From assembly GCA_963818855.1 (NCBI GenBank), contig CAWFUH010000018.1, positions 124,001-188,000 of the forward strand: DNA of 64,000 nucleotides. Direction: 5' to 3'. Below the pieces are notes generated by a model. It did no database searches. It was not told where the DNA came from and saw nothing but the letters and a program-made list of their open reading frames with translations. The DNA is from Bog-159 sp963818855. GTDB lineage: Bacteria; Acidobacteriota; Terriglobia; Bryobacterales; Bryobacteraceae. Shown here one piece after another: positions 1 to 8,533 of this stretch. The position numbers and the translations under genes are program-made. Numbering within the stretch: position 1 is the first letter of the stretch; every line of letters starts with the position of its first letter.

Positions 1-215
1 TTGGCGCTGCCGGTCAGACCCGAAGCCGCCGCAGCCCGGCCCGCGGCTGGTACAATTTTTAGCCATGCGCAGTCCCGCTTTCATTCTGGCGCTGGCCTGT
101 TCCGCCGCGCCGCTCGATTCGCGAATCGGGCCGGGCGTTGCTGACGGATTGGCGTTTGCGTTGTTCGGTGGGCTGCAGCGCGGACGCTGCGGGCACAGCC
201 GTTGACAAGAACGCC
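1..215. other. Window start with no convincing gene
   Basis: This stretch precedes the first kinase gene. A 46-codon reading frame on the plus strand (65 to 205) starts after a TACAAT hexamer at 51-56 and opens with a hydrophobic, signal-like stretch, then ends without recognisable homology. It could be the stub of a decayed exported protein or chance. I see no other gene. Confidence 0.3.
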
Positions 216-257
216 GCGGGTCTGGAGACCCGCCGCAGGACTGGAGTCCTGCCCCAC
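216..257 (+). repeat. TGGA-loop hairpin repeat, copy 1 (two hairpins)
   Basis: Two adjacent perfect hairpins lie just upstream of the sensor kinase gene. The first has stem GCGGGTC/GACCCGC and the second GCAGGAC/GTCCTGC, both with a TGGA loop, and the unit closes with CCCCAC. The same architecture recurs at six other loci in the window. This copy is a half element, because the leading GTGGGGC end and reverse-oriented hairpins are absent. Confidence 0.9.
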
Positions 258-296
258 GCAATTGCATTTTCCCCCCGACCTATCTATCCTGCGATT

Positions 297-2186
297 ATGG
301 CGTCTCCAGCCAAGCGGGCCTTCCTGCCCATCGCCCTTGTCCTCGTATTGGCGGCCGTGCTGGCGCTGTTGGCCGTACTGCAATACCGCTGGAGCCTGGA
401 AATCAGCCGCGCCGAACGCACACGCATCGAAGCCGCCCTGAACACTTCCGTTAACCAGTTTCGCCAGGAATTCTATCGCGAGCTGACGCAGGTCTCCACC
501 GCATTTCACAGCGACGCGACAGCCGATCCGGACGACTTCTGGTCCAGCTACGCGGACCGCTATCAGGATTGGGCGCGCAGCACCGCGCGCCCCGACCTGG
601 TGGCGAACGTTTACGTCTGGCGGGCGGATGCGCCGGCAGGTTCGCACCTGTTGCAGCTTCGTACCGCGGACGGACAGTTCGATCCGGTAGAGTGGCCGGT
701 CTCGCTTGCGGACTTGCGCACTCACATTGAAGAAGAGGCACGCCAACGGCCGGGGCCGGGTCCCGAGGGGAATCCAGCTCCTCTGCGCAGCTTCGCCTGG
801 AGTCTGGAAGAGCGCATCCCCGCGCTGGTGCGCCCCATCTTCAGCTTCGCCGGATCAGCCCGGCGCCGCGGTGGCGCTCAGCCGCCCGACGCCGGCAACC
901 CCGGACCGCCGCCGCGCGTGGTGCTGGGCTTCGTCATCGTGGAACTCAACCGCGCCGCGCTCGACCGTATGCTCGGGGAATTAGCGCAGCGCTATTTCGC
1001 CGGACCCGACGGATTCATTTACAATGTGGCGGTAGTTAGCGGTGCGCCGGACCGCAAGGTCATCTATCATTCCGATGCGCAACTGAGCGCCGCATCTCTG
1101 AATCCACCGGATGCGCGCGCCGCTCTGGTGCCGGTCGCGCCGGCGGAGAATCGTACTATGGAAGGGGCGCCGCCGCGCGAGCTTCCCACGCTGCGCAGAA
1201 GAGGGGCACGCCGTGGAGGTGGCAACGGCGGCTCCGGCCGCGGAACATTCCTGTCGCGGGGGCGCGGTTCGTTCATTCTGCCGTCGGCGGCCGAAGCGCC
1301 TTGGGAATTGTTGGCGCGCCATAAAGGCGGCTCGCTCGAAGCCGTGGTGGCGGCCGACCGGCGCCGCAATCTGCTGCTGAGTTTCGGCGTGCTGTTGGTG
1401 CTGGCGGTGAGCATGGGGCTGATCATCATTTCGGCGCAACGCGCGCGGCGGCTGGCGCGGCTGCAGATGGAGTTTGTGGCTGGTGTTTCGCACGAGCTGC
1501 GCACGCCGGTGGCGGTGATCTGTTCGGCGGCCGACAACCTGGCGGAAGGCTTCGTGGGCGCCAAGGACCAGGTGAAGGAATACGGTGCCTTGATCCGCAG
1601 GGAAGGGCGGCGCCTCGCGGGGATGATCGAACAGATCCTGCGCTTCGCGGCCGGGCAATCGCGGCCGGCCACGTATGAGCTGGGCCCGGTGCCAGTGGCC
1701 GATGTGATTGCGCGCGTGCTGGCGAATCTCGCGGCGCTGCCGGAAGCGGAAGGCTTCACCGTGGAGCGCGAGATCGATCCGGACCTGCCGCCGGTACAGG
1801 CGGATGCCGCGGCGCTGACCCATTGCGTGGAGAACCTGATCGCGAACGCCATGAAATACGGCGGCGAGGCGCGCTGGGCGCGGGTGCGCGCCGCGGCGAT
1901 GGAGGGCGGGTCGCGCGTGCGCATCAGCGTGGAGGACCGTGGGGCGGGCATCGATCCGGCGGACCTGCCGCACATTTTCGAGCCGTTTTATCGCGGCAAG
2001 GACGCGCTGGCGGCCCAGATCCATGGAGCCGGCCTGGGACTGAGCCTGGCACGCGACATCGCTGAGGGTATGGGCGGGCGCTTGGAAGTATTGAGCGAGC
2101 CGGGGCAGGGAAGCACCTTTACGCTGAACCTGGCCGCGGCAGCGACCGGACCCGCCGCCGCCGAACCGTTGCCGCGCACCGCTTAG
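297..2186 (+). CDS. Membrane sensor histidine kinase (HisKA type)
   Basis: Two-component sensor kinase of about 629 residues. The ATG at 297 is preferred over the frame start at 138 because the earlier codons run through the hairpin repeat and because residues 8-30 after this ATG form a clean first transmembrane helix. A long extracytoplasmic region follows, rich in Pro/Arg/Gly near its end, then a second membrane helix (about residues 350-375). The dimerisation/phosphoacceptor box GVSHELRTPVAV comes next, followed by an HATPase domain with the N box ENLIANAMKYGG and the G boxes DRGAGI and GAGLGLSL. The response regulator begins 13 bases downstream, so the pair is one operon. The input signal is not apparent. 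Confidence 0.9.
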   Translation: MASPAKRAFLPIALVLVLAAVLALLAVLQYRWSLEISRAERTRIEAALNTSVNQFRQEFYRELTQVSTAFHSDATADPDDFWSSYADRYQDWARSTARPDLVANVYVWRADAPAGSHLLQLRTADGQFDPVEWPVSLADLRTHIEEEARQRPGPGPEGNPAPLRSFAWSLEERIPALVRPIFSFAGSARRRGGAQPPDAGNPGPPPRVVLGFVIVELNRAALDRMLGELAQRYFAGPDGFIYNVAVVSGAPDRKVIYHSDAQLSAASLNPPDARAALVPVAPAENRTMEGAPPRELPTLRRRGARRGGGNGGSGRGTFLSRGRGSFILPSAAEAPWELLARHKGGSLEAVVAADRRRNLLLSFGVLLVLAVSMGLIIISAQRARRLARLQMEFVAGVSHELRTPVAVICSAADNLAEGFVGAKDQVKEYGALIRREGRRLAGMIEQILRFAAGQSRPATYELGPVPVADVIARVLANLAALPEAEGFTVEREIDPDLPPVQADAAALTHCVENLIANAMKYGGEARWARVRAAAMEGGSRVRISVEDRGAGIDPADLPHIFEPFYRGKDALAAQIHGAGLGLSLARDIAEGMGGRLEVLSEPGQGSTFTLNLAAAATGPAAAEPLPRTA

Positions 2187-2199
2187 CCATGGCCTGAAA

Positions 2200-2883
2200 A
2201 TGGAGCGCCGCATCCTGTTGGTGGAAGACGAACCGGGACTGGTAATAGCGCTGCGCGACCGGCTGCGCAGCGAAGGACACGCCGTGGATTCCGCGCTGGA
2301 CGGCCAAACGGGACTGGAGATGGCCAGCGGCGCGGTGTACGATCTGATCGTGCTGGACCTGATGCTGCCGCGCAAGAGCGGCATGGACGTGTGCCGCGAG
2401 CTGCGGCAGCGGGGTGTGGCGACGCCCATCCTGATGCTGACCGCGCGCGGGCAGACGGTGGATAAAGTGGCGGGGTTGAAGGCCGGGGCCGACGACTACC
2501 TGACCAAGCCGTTCGAGATGGCCGAACTGCTGGCACGCGTGGAGGCGATGCTGCGGCGCGCGCCGGCACCCGGCGCTACCGGCGACGTGTACCAGTTCGG
2601 CGGCATCCGCGTGGATCTGCGGCGCACGGAAGTGACGCGCAACGGCAAACCCGTGACGCTATCGGCGAAGGAGTTTCAACTGTTGCGCTACCTGGTGGAG
2701 CACCGGGGGGCGACCGTGTCGCGCGAGACGCTGTTGAGCGAGGTGTGGGGATATGGCGGCGTGACGTCGAGCCGGACGGTGGACGTGCACGTGGCCTGGC
2801 TGCGGCAGAAGCTGGAGGAAGACTCGCGGCAGCCGCGGTGGATCCTGACGGTGCACGGGCTGGGGTACCGGATGGCGGGGTGA
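2200..2883 (+). CDS. OmpR/PhoB-type response regulator
   Basis: DNA-binding response regulator of 227 residues, the family's normal length. The receiver domain (about 1-115) shows the acidic pocket LVEDEPG and the phosphoacceptor in LIVLDLMLP, with the conserved Lys in DYLTKPF. A winged-helix output domain (about 130-225) ends in the typical WLRQKLE and GLGYRM segments. It lies directly behind the sensor kinase and is presumably phosphorylated by it. Target genes cannot be read from the sequence. Confidence 0.95.
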   Translation: MERRILLVEDEPGLVIALRDRLRSEGHAVDSALDGQTGLEMASGAVYDLIVLDLMLPRKSGMDVCRELRQRGVATPILMLTARGQTVDKVAGLKAGADDYLTKPFEMAELLARVEAMLRRAPAPGATGDVYQFGGIRVDLRRTEVTRNGKPVTLSAKEFQLLRYLVEHRGATVSRETLLSEVWGYGGVTSSRTVDVHVAWLRQKLEEDSRQPRWILTVHGLGYRMAG

Positions 2884-2888
2884 GGCGG

Positions 2889-2924
2889 CGGGTTGTGGGT
2901 GGTTGGTTGTGGGTGGTGGGTTTG
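2889..2924 (+). repeat. G-rich TGGGTGGT low-complexity tract
   Basis: Immediately after the response-regulator stop codon the plus strand is almost purely G and T, made of GGGTGG, GGTTGT and GGTGGG units. Several G3 runs lie close together, so a G-quadruplex is possible. A longer version of the same sequence occurs at 42550-42620. Confidence 0.7.
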
Positions 2925-3006
2925 TCGAAGCCGCGCTATCGCGGCCCCGATGACGATCCATTGCACTGAATTCTGCACGCTAAAGGCTTCCGGCGCGTCT
3001 CTCTAG

Positions 3007-4536
3007 ATGGTGCTGTACATGCCGCTACGAGCAGTCGTGCTATTCGCCATGCCCGTCATGCTCTTCGCTCAGAATGGCGCGCAAGTCACGGATATACCTT
3101 TCGTCCCGACCGCCACGAATGTGGTGGATGCCATGCTCGATCTGGCGAACGTCAAGCCTGGGGACGTTCTGATCGATGTCGGTTCGGGCGACGGCCGGAT
3201 TGTGATGGCTGCCTGCAAGCGATTTGGCATTCAGGCCACGGGGGTCGAGCTCGATCCCGACCTCGTGCGGCAGTCGCAAACTCTGGCCAATCAGGACGGT
3301 CTCGGCGGGAAGGCCAGCTTCGTTCAGGCGGACCTGTTCACGTACGACTTGCGCCGGGCAACTGTAGTGACGATGTTTCTGACGCCGGGTGTCAACCTGC
3401 GCTTACGCGCGAAGCTTCTCAACGAGCTGAGACCGGGAACCCGCATCGTCTCGCACCGGTTCGACATGGGGACCTGGCTCCCCACGAAGACCATCAAACT
3501 GGAGGACGACCGGATCTATCTTTGGGTGGTGCCGCCGTCCGGAGCCGAATCGATCAATAATCCTACCGGGATTGCAGCCTCAGATCCCCCAAGCAAGCCG
3601 GCCCCCTCACCGCCGAATCCGGCAGCCATGTTTTCGTATGATGCGGCCGCCCCGCTCAACACTCGCCTGGAAAAGCCGGAGGGAACAGACAGTGCGCTGG
3701 TGACGGCTGTTTCGTTTTCGGGTTCCCGAGGCCCGGTTTCGGCAACCCTCGTGACTCCTTCCCGAAAAGGGAAATACCCGGCGATAATCCTCGTCGCGGA
3801 TTATGGCAGGCGCGATGAGTTCCTCCCCGAGGCGCTATTGCTGGCCGGCGCCACGCCACCGGCTGTTTCGTTGATCATCGACGGACCGCAGGAGAGACCA
3901 GTTGGCTGGCGGCGGAGTTTCAATGCGCTGAGCGACACCGACAACGATCGGGACATCCACATTCAAGCGGTCATCGATATCCGCCGTGGGATCGATATGC
4001 TGGCACAGCGGGGCGACGTCGATGCGAACCGCATCGCCTACGTGGGTCACGGCTATGGCGCGAATTGGGGCGCCATATTATCCAGCGTCGAACCACGTCT
4101 GCGCGCCTTTGTTCTAGTGGCAGGATTTCCCAGCCTCGCGGAGTTGATGGAAAGTGACGACCCGGATATGGCAAACCTGCGCTTTTCCATGGGAGCTGAG
4201 CGCTTTGCCCGCTATCGGGCCTCCATATCCGCGGTAGATCCTATTCGTTTCACGAGTTTTTGGGCGGGCGCGCCGATTCTGTTCCAATTCGGCCGCTTCG
4301 ATCAATTCGTACCGCGCGCGGCCGCTGAGCGCCTGGCCAACTCCATCTCACGTCCGCAGAAGGTGGTCTTTTACGATGCCGGGCATTCGGTAAATGCACT
4401 ACGGGCAATGGCCGATCGCTCCGACTTTCTCGCCCGTTGCATACACTCAGGGCAGATTCAGTCGTCACGCACTTTAGAGGATGACAAACGATGGTCCGGC
4501 GGCGCGCCGGCTAACGCCTTGACTAAAGCGAAATAG
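3007..4536 (+). CDS. Exported SAM-methyltransferase fused to an alpha/beta-hydrolase-like domain
   Basis: A 509-residue protein with a hydrophobic N-terminus that looks like a signal peptide (ATG at 3007 or in-frame ATG at 3019; no clear ribosome site decides). Residues about 35-175 form a class I methyltransferase fold with motif I VLIDVGSGDGRIV and an acidic residue in TGVELD. After a Pro-rich linker (about 190-215) comes an alpha/beta-hydrolase-like domain (about 225-490). Its nucleophile elbow reads GHGYG where serine hydrolases have GxSxG, so the catalytic serine is glycine, although acid (FGRFDQF) and histidine (DAGHS) positions remain. The C-terminal half is therefore probably a non-hydrolytic or altered domain. 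A SAM enzyme outside the cytoplasm would be odd, so the N-terminus may instead be a membrane anchor. Confidence 0.75.
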   Translation: MVLYMPLRAVVLFAMPVMLFAQNGAQVTDIPFVPTATNVVDAMLDLANVKPGDVLIDVGSGDGRIVMAACKRFGIQATGVELDPDLVRQSQTLANQDGLGGKASFVQADLFTYDLRRATVVTMFLTPGVNLRLRAKLLNELRPGTRIVSHRFDMGTWLPTKTIKLEDDRIYLWVVPPSGAESINNPTGIAASDPPSKPAPSPPNPAAMFSYDAAAPLNTRLEKPEGTDSALVTAVSFSGSRGPVSATLVTPSRKGKYPAIILVADYGRRDEFLPEALLLAGATPPAVSLIIDGPQERPVGWRRSFNALSDTDNDRDIHIQAVIDIRRGIDMLAQRGDVDANRIAYVGHGYGANWGAILSSVEPRLRAFVLVAGFPSLAELMESDDPDMANLRFSMGAERFARYRASISAVDPIRFTSFWAGAPILFQFGRFDQFVPRAAAERLANSISRPQKVVFYDAGHSVNALRAMADRSDFLARCIHSGQIQSSRTLEDDKRWSGGAPANALTKAK

Positions 4537-4613
4537 CGTTCGCGTATCGGAGGGTTTGAGGTACCGGGACGATAGCATCGGGCGGCGCGCCGCGGACCAC
4601 TATAATAGAGCCA

Positions 4614-5912
4614 GTGGATAAGTTCTTCGTCCAGAATTTTGGCTGCCGGGCGACGCAGGCGGATGGCGCTGCGCTGGAGACGCTGCTTTCGGCGAAAGGG
4701 CTGGAAGCGGCCGCGGAGCGCAGCCATGCTGACCTGGTGGTCCTGAACACCTGTACGGTGACACAAGCCGCGGACGAAGACGTGCGCCAGACGGTGCGCC
4801 GTGTGCATCGCGAGAACCCTGCGGCGCGCATCCTGGTGACGGGCTGCTATGCACAGCGGGCGCCCGACGAACTGGCCGCCATGCCGGGCGTCGAATGGGT
4901 GGTGGGGAATTCGCACAAGACGCAAATCGCCGAACTGGTGAGCGCCGCGCCGTATCACGGAAACATCCTGGTGGGCGATATTTTCGCGCAGCACGATTTC
5001 CTTTCCGCGCCGGTGGAGGACGCCGCGGGCGACCGCACGCGCCCGAACCTGAAGATACAGGATGGCTGCAACAACCGCTGCTCGTTTTGCATTATTCCTT
5101 TCGTCAGAGGGCGCAGCCGCAGCGCGCCGGTGGACCAGGTGATGGCGCAGGTGCGCGGTTTAAGCCGGCGCTATCGCGAAGTGGTGCTAAGCGGCATCAA
5201 CTTGGGGCGCTGGGGGCGCGAACCGGGCAGCCGCATGCGGCTGGCGGATCTGATCCGGCGGCTGCTGGATGAGACTGAGATCGAGCGGCTGCGGCTCAGC
5301 TCAGTGGAACCGATGGATTTTTCCGACGATTTGTTGGGCGTGATGGCCGGGTCGCCGCGGATCGCGCGGCACGTGCATGCGCCATTGCAGAGCGGCTGCG
5401 ACCACATCTTGCGGCGGATGCATCGCAAGTACCGGCCGCGTCACTATGCGGATCGCATTGCGCAGGCGCGCCGGCTGATGCCGGATTGCGCCGTGGGCGC
5501 GGATGTGATGGTGGGATTTCCCGGTGAGACAGACGCCGATTTCGAGGAGAGCCGGCGATTTATAGACAGCCTACCGTTCACTTACTTGCACGTGTTCACT
5601 TATTCGGAGCGTCCGGGTACGCCTGCCGCGGAGATGGCGGACCAGGTGCGGATGCCGGTACGCAAGGAACGCAATCGTCTATTGCGGGAGTTGGCCGCGC
5701 GGAAGAATCTGGAATTCCGGCGGGCAATCATAGGGCGGACGCTTTCGGTAGTCACGCTAAACGAACCGCGCACGGCGCTGAGCGGCAATTATCTGAAGGT
5801 GGAGTTGGCGCGCGAGTCGGAGCCCAACCGCCTGATGGATGTGGCGATCGGCGGGGTGACGGAGGGCGGCGTGCGGGAGGCAGCCGAGTTGCCGATTTGG
5901 CCCGCGTGCTAG
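4614..5912 (+). CDS. mtaB: tRNA t6A37 methylthiotransferase MtaB
   Basis: Radical-SAM methylthiotransferase of 432 residues, which converts the N6-threonylcarbamoyl-A37 of tRNA to its 2-methylthio derivative. The start is a GTG. An N-terminal UPF0004 domain carries cluster-binding cysteines (NFGCRATQ, LNTCTVT and the Cys of VTGCYAQR). The radical-SAM motif DGCNNRCSFCIIPF sits at about residue 150 and a short TRAM-like tail ends the protein. The length and the HAPLQSGCD segment match the MtaB branch rather than MiaB or RimO. It stands alone between unrelated genes. Confidence 0.92.
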   Translation: MDKFFVQNFGCRATQADGAALETLLSAKGLEAAAERSHADLVVLNTCTVTQAADEDVRQTVRRVHRENPAARILVTGCYAQRAPDELAAMPGVEWVVGNSHKTQIAELVSAAPYHGNILVGDIFAQHDFLSAPVEDAAGDRTRPNLKIQDGCNNRCSFCIIPFVRGRSRSAPVDQVMAQVRGLSRRYREVVLSGINLGRWGREPGSRMRLADLIRRLLDETEIERLRLSSVEPMDFSDDLLGVMAGSPRIARHVHAPLQSGCDHILRRMHRKYRPRHYADRIAQARRLMPDCAVGADVMVGFPGETDADFEESRRFIDSLPFTYLHVFTYSERPGTPAAEMADQVRMPVRKERNRLLRELAARKNLEFRRAIIGRTLSVVTLNEPRTALSGNYLKVELARESEPNRLMDVAIGGVTEGGVREAAELPIWPAC

Positions 5913-5944
5913 ACGATCCCTGCGCTGGTTTCTGACGCAATCGC

Positions 5945-6337
5945 TTAGGCCGCCACGAGGCTGCGCGCCGCGCGCTTGAGGCGCCGCAACGCGGCCGGCT
6001 GTTGTTGTTCCGGCACGCTCACGGGCCATGGTTCTTCGATGGCCAGCAGACCCAGACCTGCTCCCAACAGGAGCCATGTTCTTGGAGAACTGCGCCAGTT
6101 CGGTGGTGCGCTGTCCGGGATCTTCGTGCTGCTCAGACCGGCCAACGTCATGACTGCGGCGGTGACGGCCGTTCCCGGAAAAGGTACGCCTTTGGATGCT
6201 GCGTATTCGGTCAACTTCTGCTGGTTCCGGAAATGGTCGATCCCGCTATAAAAGAAAAAGCCGCCACACACCAGGCGGCCCAGTAAGAATGGAAGCCTCA
6301 CAACGTGCAACGGAGCACGTACTCCTCCCTTGTTCAT
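5945..6337 (-). pseudogene. DoxX-family membrane protein, decayed
   Basis: The N-terminal part reads as a DoxX protein (FLLGRLVCGGFFFYSGIDHF, then a second hydrophobic stretch). After LAGLSS the frame no longer makes sense. The neighbouring frame continues with EDPGQRTTELAQFSKNMA, and then the first frame resumes with the family's usual end LLLGAGLGLLAIEEPWPVSV. The middle part, with the third membrane helix, is missing. So there is an internal deletion plus two frame switches around 6080-6130. It is probably not functional. The open frame could be translated as a hybrid protein of about 130 residues, but that is unlikely to fold. Confidence 0.7.
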
Positions 6338-6410
6338 GGCTGCACATAGCGACAGGTACAAGAAGAAATGGCACGCTGCATGCTGCTTCACGGAGAGGAA
6401 GGGTAAATCC

Positions 6411-7025
6411 ATGCAAAATTCTACTTCCCGGAATAATATTCGGAATAATGTGCAGTTAGATCGGCTGCGCGTAGCAGTAATTGCGACGGACGGTTTTGAA
6501 GAGACGGAACTTACTGAGCCATTGCGTGCGCTGAAGGAGGCGGGCGCGGAAGTGGATGTCGTGTCGCTGAAGGCTGGCGAGATTCAGGGGATGCGGCATC
6601 ACGATAAGACGATCAGTGTGAAAGTAGACAAGACTCTGGACGAGTTAAAGCCGGAAAAATATGATGCCGTGGTGCTGCCGGGCGGCGCTTTGAATGCCGA
6701 CCGGCTGCGCCTCGAGCCGAAACTGCAGCAATTCTTGCGTTCGTTCGATGAGGAAGGAAAGCCCATCGCGGCGATCTGCCATGCGCCGTGGGAACTGGTT
6801 TCAGCGGGGCTGGTGCGCGGGCGGAAGCTGACTGCTTACCATACGATTCGCGACGACATTCAGAACGCCGGCGGCGCCTTTACCGATCAGGAAGTGGTGC
6901 TGGATGGCAACTGGGTCACCAGCCGCCAGCCCTCCGATTTACCGGCCTTCAATCGCGAGATGCTGAACCTGTTCGCGCGCACTACGGTGGGCGCGGGCCG
7001 CGTATTGACAATCCGCACGAATTAG
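6411..7025 (+). CDS. DJ-1/PfpI family protein (YhbO/PfpI type)
   Basis: A 204-residue cytoplasmic protein of the DJ-1/PfpI superfamily, whose members act as stress-related glyoxalase/deglycase or protease-like enzymes. The ATG at 6411 is chosen because GAGAGGAAGG precedes it at a good distance. The conserved Glu lies in DGFEETE, the nucleophilic Cys in AICHAPWEL, and the following TRP-like segment is TSRQPSDLP. It is followed 26 bases later by a YciF-like gene, a common stress-gene pairing. The substrate is unknown. Confidence 0.9.
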   Translation: MQNSTSRNNIRNNVQLDRLRVAVIATDGFEETELTEPLRALKEAGAEVDVVSLKAGEIQGMRHHDKTISVKVDKTLDELKPEKYDAVVLPGGALNADRLRLEPKLQQFLRSFDEEGKPIAAICHAPWELVSAGLVRGRKLTAYHTIRDDIQNAGGAFTDQEVVLDGNWVTSRQPSDLPAFNREMLNLFARTTVGAGRVLTIRTN

Positions 7026-7051
7026 CTAACACATAAGGAGAGACTTATCAT

Positions 7052-7594
7052 ATGAAAATCAATACAGCCGAAGTTCTTTTGCAGGAAGAAATCAAAGACC
7101 TATACGACGCGGAGAAGCGCCTGGTCCGTGCCATCCCCAAGATGGCCAAGGCCGCTTCGTCCGAAGAACTGCGCGACGCCCTCAACCAACATCTTGAGGT
7201 GACGCGGAACCATGTGACCCGGCTCGAGAACATTTTTGAGATCCTGGGCGTGCCGGCGAAGGCCAAGGCATGTGCCGGGATGAAAGGCATCATCGAAGAA
7301 GGCGAGGAGGTCATTGAACAGGACGCCGTGGAGGCGTTGCTGGACACTGCGATCGCGGGTGCGGCGCAGCGCGTAGAGCATTACGAGATGGCCGGATATG
7401 CCGCGGCCCGCACCATTGCCGAGCACCTTGGAAACGGCGAGGTGGTGGATTTGCTGCAGCAGACCTGGGACGAAGAAAACGAAGCCGACCAGAAGCTCGC
7501 TGAACTCGCGAGCCAGTTCCTGGCCAACGTTCCGGAGAGTGAAGAGGCCGACGAGGAAAAGCCGGCGCGGGTGAAGGGATCCGCTTCGCACTAG
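7052..7594 (+). CDS. YciE/YciF-like ferritin-fold protein (DUF892)
   Basis: A 180-residue, all-helical protein of the DUF892 (YciE/YciF) family, with the typical start LLQEEIKDLYDAEKRL and repeated Glu/His positions expected for a ferritin-like four-helix bundle. It has a strong ribosome site (AAGGAGAG, 7036-7043). The last 20 residues are acidic and basic with no structure. Members are induced by osmotic and other stresses in enterobacteria; a metal-dependent function is inferred only. It is probably co-transcribed with the upstream PfpI gene. Confidence 0.9.
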   Translation: MKINTAEVLLQEEIKDLYDAEKRLVRAIPKMAKAASSEELRDALNQHLEVTRNHVTRLENIFEILGVPAKAKACAGMKGIIEEGEEVIEQDAVEALLDTAIAGAAQRVEHYEMAGYAAARTIAEHLGNGEVVDLLQQTWDEENEADQKLAELASQFLANVPESEEADEEKPARVKGSASH

Positions 7595-7603
7595 CCAACG
7601 CGT

Positions 7604-7629
7604 GTGGCGCACGCTTTGGCGTGCGCCAC
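7604..7629 (+). terminator. Perfect 11-bp-stem hairpin after the YciF-like gene
   Basis: Ten bases after the stop codon lies a perfect inverted repeat, stem GTGGCGCACGC with TTTG loop. No T-run follows on the plus strand, so classical intrinsic termination is uncertain. It may act as an mRNA 3' end stabiliser or be another interspersed hairpin. Confidence 0.5.
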
Positions 7630-7650
7630 TCTCCGGCGTTAAGAGGAGCG

Positions 7651-7850
7651 CATGCCACAGGACGTCATCGAGAACAAACTGGAACCTACCCAGAAGGGAA
7701 ATCAAAGAGGCTGAGTGGCGCAGCGCGGCGAGCGCTTCGGTGGTTCACGAAGCCATTCGGCGGGAGGGCGAACAGGAACTACGACGATCGGCGGCGCTGT
7801 TGTGGTCGGGGTTGGCGGCGTTGAATCATACGCGGGTAGTCTTGAAGTAA
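7651..7850 (+). pseudogene. Formate/nitrite transporter (YfdC-like) 5' remnant
   Basis: An ATG at 7651, with an AAGAGGAG ribosome site just upstream, opens a frame of 20 codons. In the next frame the sequence reads SVVHEAIRREGEQELRRS then LLWSGLAA, which is the N-terminal leader of YfdC-type formate/nitrite transporters just before their first membrane helix. The match stops dead after GLAA, and nine unrelated codons lead to a stop. All membrane helices are therefore gone. I call it a frameshifted, truncated remnant. The homology is judged by eye from the short segment. Confidence 0.55.
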
Positions 7851-7855
7851 CTTGG

Positions 7856-8533
7856 TTATACTCTGGCTTGCGCGCTCCGGAATGATTCCAGGCGGCTCAG
7901 CCATTGGTCCATGCCGGCGCCGTTTTTGGCTGAAACCTGTAGGATGTGCATGCCGGGGCGGACCCGTTGAATGTTCCGCTCCATGGCCGGCCAGTCAAAT
8001 TCGACCGCCTGCGCCAGGTCTGTCTTGGTGATCACGGCCACATCCGCGCTGTTGAAGATGGTCGGATACTTCAGGGGTTTGTCCTCCCCCTCAGTCACTG
8101 AGAGCAGCACCAGGCGCAGTTCCTCACCCAAATCGTAAGAAGAGGGGCACACCAGGTTTCCTACGTTTTCGATAAACAGGAAATCCAGATCGGGAAGACT
8201 CCATGGCTCGAGGGCAGACCAGACCATCTCGGCTTCCAGGTGGCAGAGCGTGCCAGTCGTGATCTGGTGGACCAGTGCTCCGCTGCGCGCCAGGCGCTGC
8301 GCATCGTTTTCGGTGGCCAGGTCCCCCACCAGCGCCGCGACACGATAGCGGGGCTGCAACAGGGTCAGAGTCTTTTCGAGGAAGGCAGTTTTGCCAGAGC
8401 CGGGACTGGAGACCAAACTTACCACCGTCACTCCCGCCTGGCGGAAGCGGTCCCGCAGAGCGCGCGCGACTTCGTCATTGTGCTTCAGCACATTGCGCCG
8501 GACCTCGACCAATCGCGGTTCGTGAGCCATCAT
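7856..8533 (-). CDS. hypB: Hydrogenase nickel-incorporation GTPase HypB
   Basis: A 225-residue SIMIBI-class GTPase that drives nickel delivery to the hydrogenase large subunit together with HypA. The P-loop is SSPGSGKT (about residues 42-49), the metal-site Cys lies in the GTLCHLEA segment, and the specificity motif is TKTDL. The N-terminal CxxCGC nickel site and the His-rich storage stretch of some HypB proteins are both absent. It is the last gene of the hydrogenase operon and its start overlaps the end of hypA by four bases, so translation is probably coupled. Confidence 0.95.
   Translation of the reverse strand: MMAHEPRLVEVRRNVLKHNDEVARALRDRFRQAGVTVVSLVSSPGSGKTAFLEKTLTLLQPRYRVAALVGDLATENDAQRLARSGALVHQITTGTLCHLEAEMVWSALEPWSLPDLDFLFIENVGNLVCPSSYDLGEELRLVLLSVTEGEDKPLKYPTIFNSADVAVITKTDLAQAVEFDWPAMERNIQRVRPGMHILQVSAKNGAGMDQWLSRLESFRSAQARV

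Noticed and set aside
138..296. Longer N-terminus of the first sensor kinase
   Set aside because: These codons cross the hairpin repeat, lack sense, and the ATG at 297 leads directly into the first membrane helix.
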